From positions 1-64,000 of the forward strand of contig NZ_JAHSTV010000010.1 in NCBI RefSeq assembly GCF_019145235.1: DNA of 64,000 bases, written 5' to 3'. Origin of the DNA: Pseudomonas farris (GTDB lineage Bacteria > Pseudomonadota > Gammaproteobacteria > Pseudomonadales > Pseudomonadaceae). Positions 52,960 through 60,998 of the stretch are shown one piece after another. Position numbers and translations under genes: made by a program. The notes below the pieces were generated by a model. That model was not told the DNA's origin. It saw nothing but the letters and a program-made list of their open reading frames with translations, and searched no databases. Positions within the stretch are counted from its first letter, which is position 1; the number at the start of each line of letters is the position of its first letter.

Positions 52960-53112
52960 ATGGCCAAAGTCTATAAAGCGCCACAAGACGCCCAGTCGGA
53001 CTATGGCAATGCGAACAAAGGCACTCGCGGCACCAATCCTTTGTACGACAAGGCCCAAGGTAACCGAGGGAAGCAACTGGACCCACGACAGCAGCCACGT
53101 TCTGGGCATTGA
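52960..53112 (+). CDS. Tiny hydrophilic protein 2
   Basis: This 50-aa ORF starts MAKVYKAPQDAQSDYGNANK and ends QLDPRQQPRSGH, basic and polar, with no hydrophobic segments. A GAGGAG ribosome site lies upstream, inside the first small gene. Both small genes are plus strand, convergent with the 398-aa gene. Together they may be a stress-related pair; function unknown. Confidence 0.55.
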   Translation: MAKVYKAPQDAQSDYGNANKGTRGTNPLYDKAQGNRGKQLDPRQQPRSGH

Positions 53113-53147
53113 TAACGGCAAGTAGAGGCTGCTCACGCAGCCTCGTT

Positions 53148-54344
53148 TTAATCCCGAGCGCTCATTGGTCGGCCCAATTGCGTTCTGGCAAAACGATATT
53201 CTTGAGCGTAAGCGCTCATGACGGACGCCACTTCGTCGTGCGTCAGACCGATATGCGTAAGATGAAGTCGTACCAGGGCCAGGGTCTCGCCAAGTCGCAA
53301 AACGGATGCTTGAATCCAGGCGTCATAGGCTCTCCCCCCTGGATCGGCATCTTTCAACCGGGGCGATTCTTTGGTCACCGCACCGACCAGATCGAGAAAT
53401 GTCTGGAATTTCGGACGGCCCTTTTTCGCTTGAACCCAATACCTGAGAAGCTTTATGCGAGCTGGCCCATCCACACCCTCAGGGGCTGAACTGTTTGCCC
53501 AACGGTTTCCAAGATAGGTCGTCACTTTCTGCTTTCGTTGCCAGTCACAAAGCTTTGCGAGGTGTTCAAGAGCCCCAAGCATCGGATTGCTCCATTCGCC
53601 GCTGAGCGGTTTGTAGACTGGTATGACACCGCCAAAGGGAATCAGCTCCGACATGCCGTCCCGTTCCACCGCTTCCCAAAAATTCTCAACAACGGTATCT
53701 GCTACGTACCAGGCAAGAAGGCGAAGCAGGACAGTGAGTGCATCAGCGGTGAGAACGCTTGAAATCACCTGGTCAACAGACGCTTCATTGTCCTCCCGCT
53801 GAGTGGAATCAGGTGCAGATTTTGCCCGTAGCGCAGCACACCCGAACCGCGACACTAACGGCGAACTGGCATAGCGTCGCCAGTTCTCTTCCAAGCCTTG
53901 ACCAGCCCGAAGCGTTTCGGCGTTTAACACTGTGGCATCCCGGACAAATTGGACCCAGAACGCCTTGGCCGCCTTGTGATGGAAAAGTCCGCTACTAAAC
54001 AGGCCAATCCAGGTGACCCCTACTGGCCAAACGTAGTCGGCATCATGAGGTCGCAACAGTTCATCAATCAGCGCGGTAGGGACGGCGCGGATCAAACGGC
54101 TCATTGCGCTGCGTCCGAGAGGACGAAATGGGCTGACCAGCATACTGGCCATTGTTTTGGCTACCGGGAGCGAAGGATTACCCGCGCGAACGCCCTCCCA
54201 TATTTCTCTATGGCTGGTGTGCAGGAGCTTCCAGAACGACTCCACAGGCAAAAGCAATGCTCTGTTACTGATCAGGCGAACCATTCTGGGGTCATCTAAC
54301 GACAGCAGATCCTTATACAAGTCCTCGGGGCTTTTTGTGGTCAT
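53148..54344 (-). CDS. Unknown protein of the SNF2/Hsp70-like cassette
   Basis: This 398-aa cytoplasmic, largely helical protein is not recognised. Visible features: N-terminal SPEDLYKDLLSLDDPRMVRLISN, a Trp-rich part HHKAAKAFWVQFVRD, a central helix-rich segment (SVDQVISSVLTADALTVLLRLLAWYVADTVVENFW), and a C-terminal half with GGVIPVYKPLSGEW and LGETLALVRLHLTHIGLTHDEVAS. No signal peptide, TM span or nucleotide-binding motif is seen. It lies last in the minus-strand cassette after the actin-like ATPase and may be its third functional partner. Zorya-type EH_signature proteins are a possible comparison but not demonstrated. Confidence 0.7.
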   Translation of the reverse strand: MTTKSPEDLYKDLLSLDDPRMVRLISNRALLLPVESFWKLLHTSHREIWEGVRAGNPSLPVAKTMASMLVSPFRPLGRSAMSRLIRAVPTALIDELLRPHDADYVWPVGVTWIGLFSSGLFHHKAAKAFWVQFVRDATVLNAETLRAGQGLEENWRRYASSPLVSRFGCAALRAKSAPDSTQREDNEASVDQVISSVLTADALTVLLRLLAWYVADTVVENFWEAVERDGMSELIPFGGVIPVYKPLSGEWSNPMLGALEHLAKLCDWQRKQKVTTYLGNRWANSSAPEGVDGPARIKLLRYWVQAKKGRPKFQTFLDLVGAVTKESPRLKDADPGGRAYDAWIQASVLRLGETLALVRLHLTHIGLTHDEVASVMSAYAQEYRFARTQLGRPMSARD

Positions 54345-54572
54345 TGCGTGACATCGGAAATGATGATGACTGAAGAGGCTAGTCGTTTTGCATGCCGTTG
54401 GCTAAGTAACCTGTTTTTATCACTGTGGGCCACACGCGGACATTCAACTCCAGCGTCACATTCCCAGCGACAGTGCTTCGCCAGTTCTGTGCGCACAGTG
54501 GCTCGACCTTGTTCTGGTCAAGATCCCAAGGCGACGAATCCTGCATGCGATTCGCGCGGTCTTGAGCAGCCG

Positions 54573-54851
54573 CTAGTCAATGTCCACAACCAGAAGCCGT
54601 CGTTCGTTAGTGGTAAGAAACCCTGCATGGACGTGAAGAAGATTTGCGTGTGGTCTGCAAACGTCCACTTGAGTCGGAATCAACCCCGGGTGTGGGAAAG
54701 GCATAACTTTCGAGGGAAGGGTTAAGACCTTATCAAGGTAATCGTCCAGCTTCCCTCCAACCCCTGCACTTCTGAATTTAAAAGCGTCGACTGCTTCTAC
54801 CAACTTTTTCTCCAGATTGTCTCGATGCAGATCTTTCTTAAAAGACGGCAT
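54573..54851 (-). CDS. Small unknown ORF in the cassette
   Basis: This 92-aa ORF starts MPSFKKDLHRDNLEKKLVEA and ends RRLLVVDID. Coiled-coil-like Lys/Glu content at the start is followed by a Pro-rich middle. Its frame opens 5' of the ATG with other possible starts (TTG at 54908). The region 54,909-55,134 contains two other short frames (MTFFSGRLLEVPVLVEVLGH.. and MKADEICAQELRLAALTIEQ..) that each stop quickly, so a frame-shifted decayed gene upstream is possible. No family recognised. Confidence 0.35.
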   Translation of the reverse strand: MPSFKKDLHRDNLEKKLVEAVDAFKFRSAGVGGKLDDYLDKVLTLPSKVMPFPHPGLIPTQVDVCRPHANLLHVHAGFLTTNERRLLVVDID

Positions 54852-55134
54852 AAAACGTACTGAGGATGGGAACAAGTGATTTACGTTAAATTTCAAAAAG
54901 CGCCTCAATGCTGAACCGCTCCGATGCTCGCAGTAAACGTGAGATTCGATACAACCTCCTCCCCTTCATGGTTCGGAGGCTTTTGACGCAAAGTGGACAT
55001 ATCCAGACCCGGAACGGCAATTGCTCAATGGTCAACGCTGCGAGGCGGAGCTCCTGGGCACAGATCTCGTCAGCCTTCATGGCCCAATACCTCGACCAGC
55101 ACAGGCACTTCCAGCAAGCGGCCGCTGAAAAATG

Positions 55135-56895
55135 TCATTTCGGATAAAGTTCGTCACGATCCGGTCTTTCTCGCACCGTTGTGTGGCGTTCAATGTCTTC
55201 TATCTCATGAGGCGCGATGATATTGCCTATGCTTACTGCGTCGTAGGTCAACCCGTGAGCTACTGATAACCGGTGAAAATCATCGGGGCCTATGCTGCTG
55301 ACCGCCGTAGTCTCAAGCATTGGGAACTGAGTGCGCAGAGGTTGCGCCTTGATCTTCTCGAAAGCTTGCTTTAAGGCGCGTAGGTAAACATCGCAGGTGG
55401 AGCCGCCGCCGGCGAGAAAAACCGGTATCCCCGCAGTCCACTCTGGGGCATTCGGATAGCGGTGTGCCTTGGTATAGTGAAGAATCTCACCTATTACATC
55501 GCTCACACGTAGAACGAAATACTTATCGATGCCTAGAAGCAGAGCACGATCTATTGCTAGGCGTTCGGCGAGTTTATCCGTCGTTGGGGTTCCCTCAATA
55601 TCATCCCAGTGATGGCTGCTTAACCCTAATTCATCAGATCGCCTAGCCATCAAGAAATGCGTTCCCAATGGTTTGACGGTGCTAGCAAAGATTGGAAATC
55701 GATCCTCGCTTTCCTGTGATTCTCGATAAACGTTAAAAACCGCGACATCCATCGTGCCGGCGCCAACATCCAGCAATAGATGCAGGCCATTCCGACGTTG
55801 TGGCGATTTGACGTAGCCGGCAATCTGCGCAACAAACTCTGGCATAGGGTAGAGACCATCCAGTCCTATGTCGGCCAAGCCTACAGGAGTGGCTTGCATC
55901 AATGCGTCGGCGGCTTCCAAGGTCAGCTTGTCGTGAGTTTGGCTGAGTTGCCACCCCCAACACCCGATACGGTTGTAGTCATCTTTTAATGGTGACAACC
56001 AGGAATTCGTTGGAATACCAAGGTTGACCTCCCATACCAAACGCCTGTTTCCAACAAGCGGCGCCTGATGTCGATATAGCCAAGCACGCGCATAGCGCAT
56101 CACCCATGCAAGGAAAACTACTGCAGCCGCCAGTTGCCGAGACTGTACTGGGTGGCTGGAGATAAAGGGTAGTTTGAGATTACTGAGCACCTCGGACTTC
56201 TCAGGTGTTCTTCCCAGCCAAACACTCCCATCAGTGCAGCACGATAATTCGCCAGGCAGAAAATATCGATGGGGGCTGCTGCGAACTCCGTCCCAGTCGA
56301 CAAAAAACACCTTGTCAGCGGCTCTGATGGCGAGTTTCGTATAGGCTGTTCCGAAATCGATGCCCACTCTGACGGATAAGGCACGTGAGGTTCCACCACC
56401 ATTTGCTTGCAAGGCGGATCCTTCCTTTACCCAGTCCTCAGGCATCTTGAACTCGGACACCCGCGTCAGTACTGCCTGGCTGACGGCGTCAAAGCCTAGC
56501 TCGGCAATCGTAATCGTATCGACTTTGGCAGGGGGACGCGGGGACGTCTTCGATGCAGGGTGATATACCTCGTGCACAAAGTTCATATCCCCGCTGTCAA
56601 TTTTCGAGGCTTGTGTATCGGGAGCTCGTTGCTTGTTTTGTTTTTGACTCGATGGTGGCTTCGCAGCGGGCCGTGGGCTTTTTTTATGTGTTACCTCCGA
56701 GCCGATTTCTGGAGTTCTTGAGTCCTTGGAATGCTTAAGAGCCTGGACGTCATCTTTCCAATCTTGCTCGGATGAGTACTTGATCTGTGATGGGGGTACT
56801 GGCTGATCGCCCGTCTTTATTACGGACTTCTCCTTTACGAGTCGATTGCCTAACTCTGGAAATACCTTGGCGAGCTCTTCTTGTAGGCTTCCCAT
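55135..56895 (-). CDS. Actin/Hsp70-like ATPase with disordered N-terminal region
   Basis: This 586-aa protein has two parts. Residues 1-165 are Pro/Lys/Ser-rich and disordered-looking (KKSPRPAAKPPSSQKQNKQR). Residues 170-560 form an actin-fold ATPase: phosphate 1 VGIDFGTAYTKLAI (about 174), phosphate 2 LLLDVGAGTMDVAVF (about 368) and an adenosine motif VFLAGGGSTCDVYL (about 488). It resembles Hsp70-like ATPases but lacks the usual substrate-binding domain. It begins 15 bp after the SNF2 helicase stop, so both belong to one operon. The pairing suggests an ATP-driven switch working with the helicase. Confidence 0.8.
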   Translation of the reverse strand: MGSLQEELAKVFPELGNRLVKEKSVIKTGDQPVPPSQIKYSSEQDWKDDVQALKHSKDSRTPEIGSEVTHKKSPRPAAKPPSSQKQNKQRAPDTQASKIDSGDMNFVHEVYHPASKTSPRPPAKVDTITIAELGFDAVSQAVLTRVSEFKMPEDWVKEGSALQANGGGTSRALSVRVGIDFGTAYTKLAIRAADKVFFVDWDGVRSSPHRYFLPGELSCCTDGSVWLGRTPEKSEVLSNLKLPFISSHPVQSRQLAAAVVFLAWVMRYARAWLYRHQAPLVGNRRLVWEVNLGIPTNSWLSPLKDDYNRIGCWGWQLSQTHDKLTLEAADALMQATPVGLADIGLDGLYPMPEFVAQIAGYVKSPQRRNGLHLLLDVGAGTMDVAVFNVYRESQESEDRFPIFASTVKPLGTHFLMARRSDELGLSSHHWDDIEGTPTTDKLAERLAIDRALLLGIDKYFVLRVSDVIGEILHYTKAHRYPNAPEWTAGIPVFLAGGGSTCDVYLRALKQAFEKIKAQPLRTQFPMLETTAVSSIGPDDFHRLSVAHGLTYDAVSIGNIIAPHEIEDIERHTTVRERPDRDELYPK

Positions 56896-56910
56896 CTCTC
56901 CTCCCTCAAG

Positions 56911-59900
56911 TCAGCCATCGACCTGCAAGATCCCTGCGCAAACGAAGTACCGGTCGGCGAGTACCTTTTCTTTTTCGCGGATACGCTCCCGGCGTGTGTT
57001 TATACGGGCCAAGAGTTTGTCAATCTTCCCTTGCGTCATATTGGCGAGGGAAGGCCGGCCCGCGTCGATATGTGTTTGCAGCGTGTTGTGTAATTTGGGT
57101 AGGCGGCGATCGAGGTAGTGGTCTATCGAGTCGAGTTGAAAGTGCGCACGGTCTGAATTCTCATTCCTCTTCCGCTCCAAGGCTATGCGATAGCGTCCAT
57201 CGAGCAAGGTCTCCGCCTCCTCGAGGCGGGTTCGAACGAGACAGGGGGCTACTGCCTGGTCTGCGCCTAGCCAGTCGCAGCCATTCACGCGAGCAAGCTG
57301 CAGTAACTGATCGGCAGCGTCTTCATCAAGCACATCCCCGTCTTGTAGCCGCAAAGCGGCTACGGCCAGAACTTCCTCTTCCCGTACACCGGAGAATGCC
57401 CAAGAGCGTACGTAGAAGACATAGGTGCCGTGCGGCAAATAGCTCTGTTGTTCGCTACCACCAAGACGCAGTGCAATCAAAGGGTAAAAGTGTTCGTTGC
57501 GCGCCTTAAGGTCTCGACTGATAAAACGAATCAGAGGGTGAAATTGATGAATTATCTCCTCACCCCTGCGCGATATTTCGCTTACCCGGTTGAGAAAGCG
57601 GCAGATTCTCACCCCGCCAGCCCCCAGCTGTGTCTTACCTATCAACCCTTCCGTTCTGAGGAAATCATCGAGTCTGGCTGCCAACTCTCCTGGAAGTTGG
57701 ATACTGATTAGACGACAATCATCAGTTTCTTGGGCAAAGCGATGTTCAGGCCAGTATTTGTTTAGATAGTCTTTAATATAAATGTAGAGATCAGTTTCCG
57801 TGACTCGACGCGCAAGTTCGTGAGCTGCCTCGATTCGTTCCATAACCCGCTGACCGTGGGCCATCATGTGTGCAGCATTACTCTCCAGTTCCTCGCGACG
57901 CAGACGTAGATTTTCGAGCGCCTGTGCTGCTCGCTCGATTTCCGCGTCTTCTTCCACTTGAGTCAGCTGACGGCTCAATAGCGAAGATTCCAGCTTGCGA
58001 ATCTGATCACCCACCACTGCCTCGGCTTCCCCCAAGGCTTCCTCGAAGATGCGCAAACGGTCTAGAAGCCTGGAAACTATTCTCTGGTCGATCGTGTCCT
58101 TGAAGTAGAGATTCCAGATGTGGACTATATCTGCCTGCTGGCCAAGCCGATCGATACGACCGATGCGCTGCTCGATGCGGGCAGGGTTCCAAGGCAGGTC
58201 GTAATTCACTAAAACCCTGCAAAATTGGAGGTCCACACCTTCGGCGGCTACCTCGGTCGAAACAAGGATTCGAAGAGTCTTGCTCAGTCTGAACTCGTCG
58301 ATCACTTCCTGCTTATTTTGGGCTTGATTGCCCCAGAGTAGCCTGGATGAGAATCCCTCGCGGAGCAGACGCTCAACTAGATATCGGGCTGTAGCGCGGA
58401 AAGTAGTGAAGAGCACAATCTTTTCCTGTGGGTGGTTCCTCAGGAAGTCGCCCGCCACTGTTAGAAGACGGGCGAACTTGGTGTCTTCACGCCGAAGAGC
58501 CGCCAGATCCACCGATCTAGGTATGGTTGCACGCAGCAACTCACGTAAGGAGAGTGGTGACTGGTCCACTTCTTCAAGTTCAAGTTCGGCCTCGTACTCA
58601 TCCTCCAGATCCTCTATTAGCTCCTCAGCGCTATTCCCTCCCATAAGCCAGGCCTCGGCGACAGCAGCAGGACAGGAAGTCACCTGTCTCTGGGGACTGG
58701 CGAGGAGGAAACCGTCGCTGATACCCCGTTTCCAGGCGAATTCTCGGGTTGTCTCGGTAACAGCTAAATAGAGTTCGCGCTCCACCGGGCTCATTTCCAC
58801 CTCCTCTCTGCGTACATCGCGGGTTACGCGGCGCTCCTGCACGTCGCGCTTGCGTGTCCTTACAATCACGTGTGAGAGCAGATTCATGCGTTCAAGCGTA
58901 TCCGCTAGCTGAGCCCTATAACCTTTTGTTGCGAGCCGTTCGTCCGTGGGCGGATCACGAAGTACTGCCGCAAGTTGCAATGAGTTCATCAAAAGTTGTT
59001 CATCGGCAGCAGCCTGCAAATGGGACATTATCTGCTTGCTGTTCGATTGATAGTTGAGCACAGCATCCCGTGCCGCAACCAGCGGCTTATTTGATTCAAT
59101 TAGCCGAGTGAAGTCCTGCTCCGAACTGAAATGGTCAGGATCAAGTAGTCGCAATAGGTTGAATAAATCTTGATTCTGAAGGCTAATCGGTGTCGCTGAG
59201 AGCATTGCTTGGTAGTCGGACACCCCGCGAAGCAATTCACCCAAGTTCCACGTGGCGCTTTCACTATTGCGCATGTAATGCGCTTCGTCGAAGACCACCA
59301 TGTCAATAAGCGGCTCCTCCTCTGCGTTCTCATACAAAAAATCTGCCAACTGCCAGCGCGCGCTGGGGTTTTTCGGTTTGGTTTTTCCATCTGGCCTCCA
59401 TGCACGCGATGCACGCGCAGCTTGGTAGCTGATGATCCAGGCTTTGCCTTCACCAATTTGATGGCGGGGCTGCCGCATAGCATCAAGCAGGTCCTCTGCT
59501 TTCACGATCTGGGCATCCACGCCGAATCGATTGCGCAGCTCATCTCGCCATTTTTCCCGCAACATTGCGGGGCAGACCACCAGCAATCGGCGCATGTCAA
59601 AGCGGGCTCTAAGCTCCGTCCAAATCAGACCAGCTTCTATGGTCTTGCCCAGGCCTACTTCGTCGGCAATGAGCAAACCGTTGATAGGAGATTCGAGTAG
59701 CGTAAGTAACGGCCGATACTGGTGGGGGTAGAATTCCGTATTGGTGATACCCATGGCATAAATCAGATTTGCCAGCCGCCCAGAAAGGTGCACATAGGTC
59801 AGGTTGCAGCGTAGATCCGCCGCACGTCCATACCGCCCCTTTTCCACCAACGAGAATGGGTCCTGCGAGTCGAGATTATCAAGAGGCTCGATCTCTTCCT

Positions 59901-60045
59901 CATGCACGAAGTCGACACCGCCATCGGACCATCGGACCTGAACGTAAAGCCCTGAGGGCTTCTTACGAGGTGGGGTGTTTGTCACCACCCCCTGCCGACC
60001 GGGATTATCGATGCTACTCACAGCAATGCCAGCGTCAAAGCTCAT
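56911..60045 (-). CDS. SNF2-type helicase (RapA-like)
   Basis: This is a 1044-aa SF2 helicase. An N-terminal SH3-like domain (about 5-55) precedes the core. Walker A is LLIADEVGLGKTIEAG (about 124-139), the Walker B box is VVFDEAHYMRN (DEAH about 253-256), and motif III is MLSATPISLQNQD (about 281). The C-terminal helicase half (about 540-660) has STEVAAEGVDLQFCRVLVNY, LPWNPARIEQRIGRIDRLGQ, and a long tail with coiled coil. It could act as a dsDNA translocase on phage or plasmid DNA, as in DISARM- or Zorya-type helicases. It is first in the operon with the actin-like ATPase. Confidence 0.85.
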   Translation of the reverse strand: MSFDAGIAVSSIDNPGRQGVVTNTPPRKKPSGLYVQVRWSDGGVDFVHEEEIEPLDNLDSQDPFSLVEKGRYGRAADLRCNLTYVHLSGRLANLIYAMGITNTEFYPHQYRPLLTLLESPINGLLIADEVGLGKTIEAGLIWTELRARFDMRRLLVVCPAMLREKWRDELRNRFGVDAQIVKAEDLLDAMRQPRHQIGEGKAWIISYQAARASRAWRPDGKTKPKNPSARWQLADFLYENAEEEPLIDMVVFDEAHYMRNSESATWNLGELLRGVSDYQAMLSATPISLQNQDLFNLLRLLDPDHFSSEQDFTRLIESNKPLVAARDAVLNYQSNSKQIMSHLQAAADEQLLMNSLQLAAVLRDPPTDERLATKGYRAQLADTLERMNLLSHVIVRTRKRDVQERRVTRDVRREEVEMSPVERELYLAVTETTREFAWKRGISDGFLLASPQRQVTSCPAAVAEAWLMGGNSAEELIEDLEDEYEAELELEEVDQSPLSLRELLRATIPRSVDLAALRREDTKFARLLTVAGDFLRNHPQEKIVLFTTFRATARYLVERLLREGFSSRLLWGNQAQNKQEVIDEFRLSKTLRILVSTEVAAEGVDLQFCRVLVNYDLPWNPARIEQRIGRIDRLGQQADIVHIWNLYFKDTIDQRIVSRLLDRLRIFEEALGEAEAVVGDQIRKLESSLLSRQLTQVEEDAEIERAAQALENLRLRREELESNAAHMMAHGQRVMERIEAAHELARRVTETDLYIYIKDYLNKYWPEHRFAQETDDCRLISIQLPGELAARLDDFLRTEGLIGKTQLGAGGVRICRFLNRVSEISRRGEEIIHQFHPLIRFISRDLKARNEHFYPLIALRLGGSEQQSYLPHGTYVFYVRSWAFSGVREEEVLAVAALRLQDGDVLDEDAADQLLQLARVNGCDWLGADQAVAPCLVRTRLEEAETLLDGRYRIALERKRNENSDRAHFQLDSIDHYLDRRLPKLHNTLQTHIDAGRPSLANMTQGKIDKLLARINTRRERIREKEKVLADRYFVCAGILQVDG

Positions 60046-60597
60046 GCAACCTCCACTATTACGCCCCTCTGTATGGATGGCCTTTTACTTGTGGGTTCTG
60101 CTACGTCAAAAGTGGACGACATGTACTAACTATTAACTAACGTACGGCCAGCGACATATTTCTGTTTTGCTTTACGGCCACAAACGCATTGCATAGCCTC
60201 ACTTGACAACTACCATCTAACAGCCAAAGTTCGGCCGAAGATACTTAAGCCGCACCCAGACTCGGCATACCTTACTAGGGGCACCTCTAAACTCACCATT
60301 CAGGCCAATCAATGAATTACTCTTGTTATGCACTTACAGACAAAGAGCAATTTTCTATCTTAGCCCCCTGACTGAGGAATATCATGTAACGACTGCAAGT
60401 GATACTTTATGCCAACTTTTAAATTCCCACCCAAACAAATACCCATAGAAACAAAAAACCAATGAAAGCAATTAAATACAACTTAAAACATAGAGAATTT
60501 CTGCATTACTTTCTCGGTAGAGAGTAGTGCAAGATTCCATAGAATGCAAAGGACTACCCTGGCCATGACAGGTTGACCTAAGTGTTTGTTTTTTAAC
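60046..60597. other. AT-rich gap between the two helicase units, no gene seen
   Basis: About 550 bp between the SNF2 gene start and the tRNA remnant have lower GC than the rest. No credible ORF, repeat or terminator was found. It should hold the SNF2 operon promoter. Confidence 0.45.
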
Positions 60598-60642
60598 TGG
60601 TGGGCCTAGTCGGATTCGTACCTACGCCCAAGGGATTATGAC
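60598..60642 (-). tRNA. Decayed 3' remnant of a tRNA with CAU anticodon (Ile2/Met type)
   Basis: The minus strand reads TCATAATCCCTTGGGCGTAG, then GTACGAATCCGACTAGGCCC ACCA. Anticodon loop TCATAA (CAU), variable region, T-arm (with a T-loop base change GTACGAAT) and acceptor 3' strand ending in CCA can be aligned to a tRNA-Met/Ile2(CAU). The D-arm and 5' strand are missing. It is a decayed fragment, possibly an att site of a second insertion. Confidence 0.6.
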
Positions 60643-60989
60643 CTCAGCAAAGATGGCCTATCCATTGAAAAAACCATTTTTATCAGGATCTTATCGATAT
60701 TTATTCCCATATTTCCCCAGTGTTCTCGGTAGGAGCTGACACTTTTTAGACACTCTCAATTGGTAAACGCTTGTAGATCGTGCAACGGCAGGTCCCAGCA
60801 GCCGGCGTAGCTCGAAACCATGATTGCACCACCATACGGAACTGCACAAAAAGCGATGCAAGACCGTCGTGGGGACAAGTGCGTTTCGGCTCGTTTCTTC
60901 CCCCACTTTAGCTATCCTTTCACGGTGAGCATCGATCATGGAACAAGCTCGTGCGGATGGTATGTATTCGTAAGTGACTTTGAAAGTGA
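60643..60989. other. Intergenic stretch before the SF1 helicase gene
   Basis: This gap after the tRNA remnant contains TGACACTTTTTAGACACTC near 60737, which resembles a transposon end by eye, and an ORF of 82 codons (60691-60939, minus) with no recognised family. It should carry the SF1 helicase promoter. No gene is called. Confidence 0.35.
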
Positions 60990-60998
60990 GTGAACACC

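Noticed and set aside
60691..60939. 82-codon minus-strand ORF before the SF1 helicase
   Set aside because: No ribosome site, no family and no helical or hydrophobic pattern; kept as part of the intergenic stretch.
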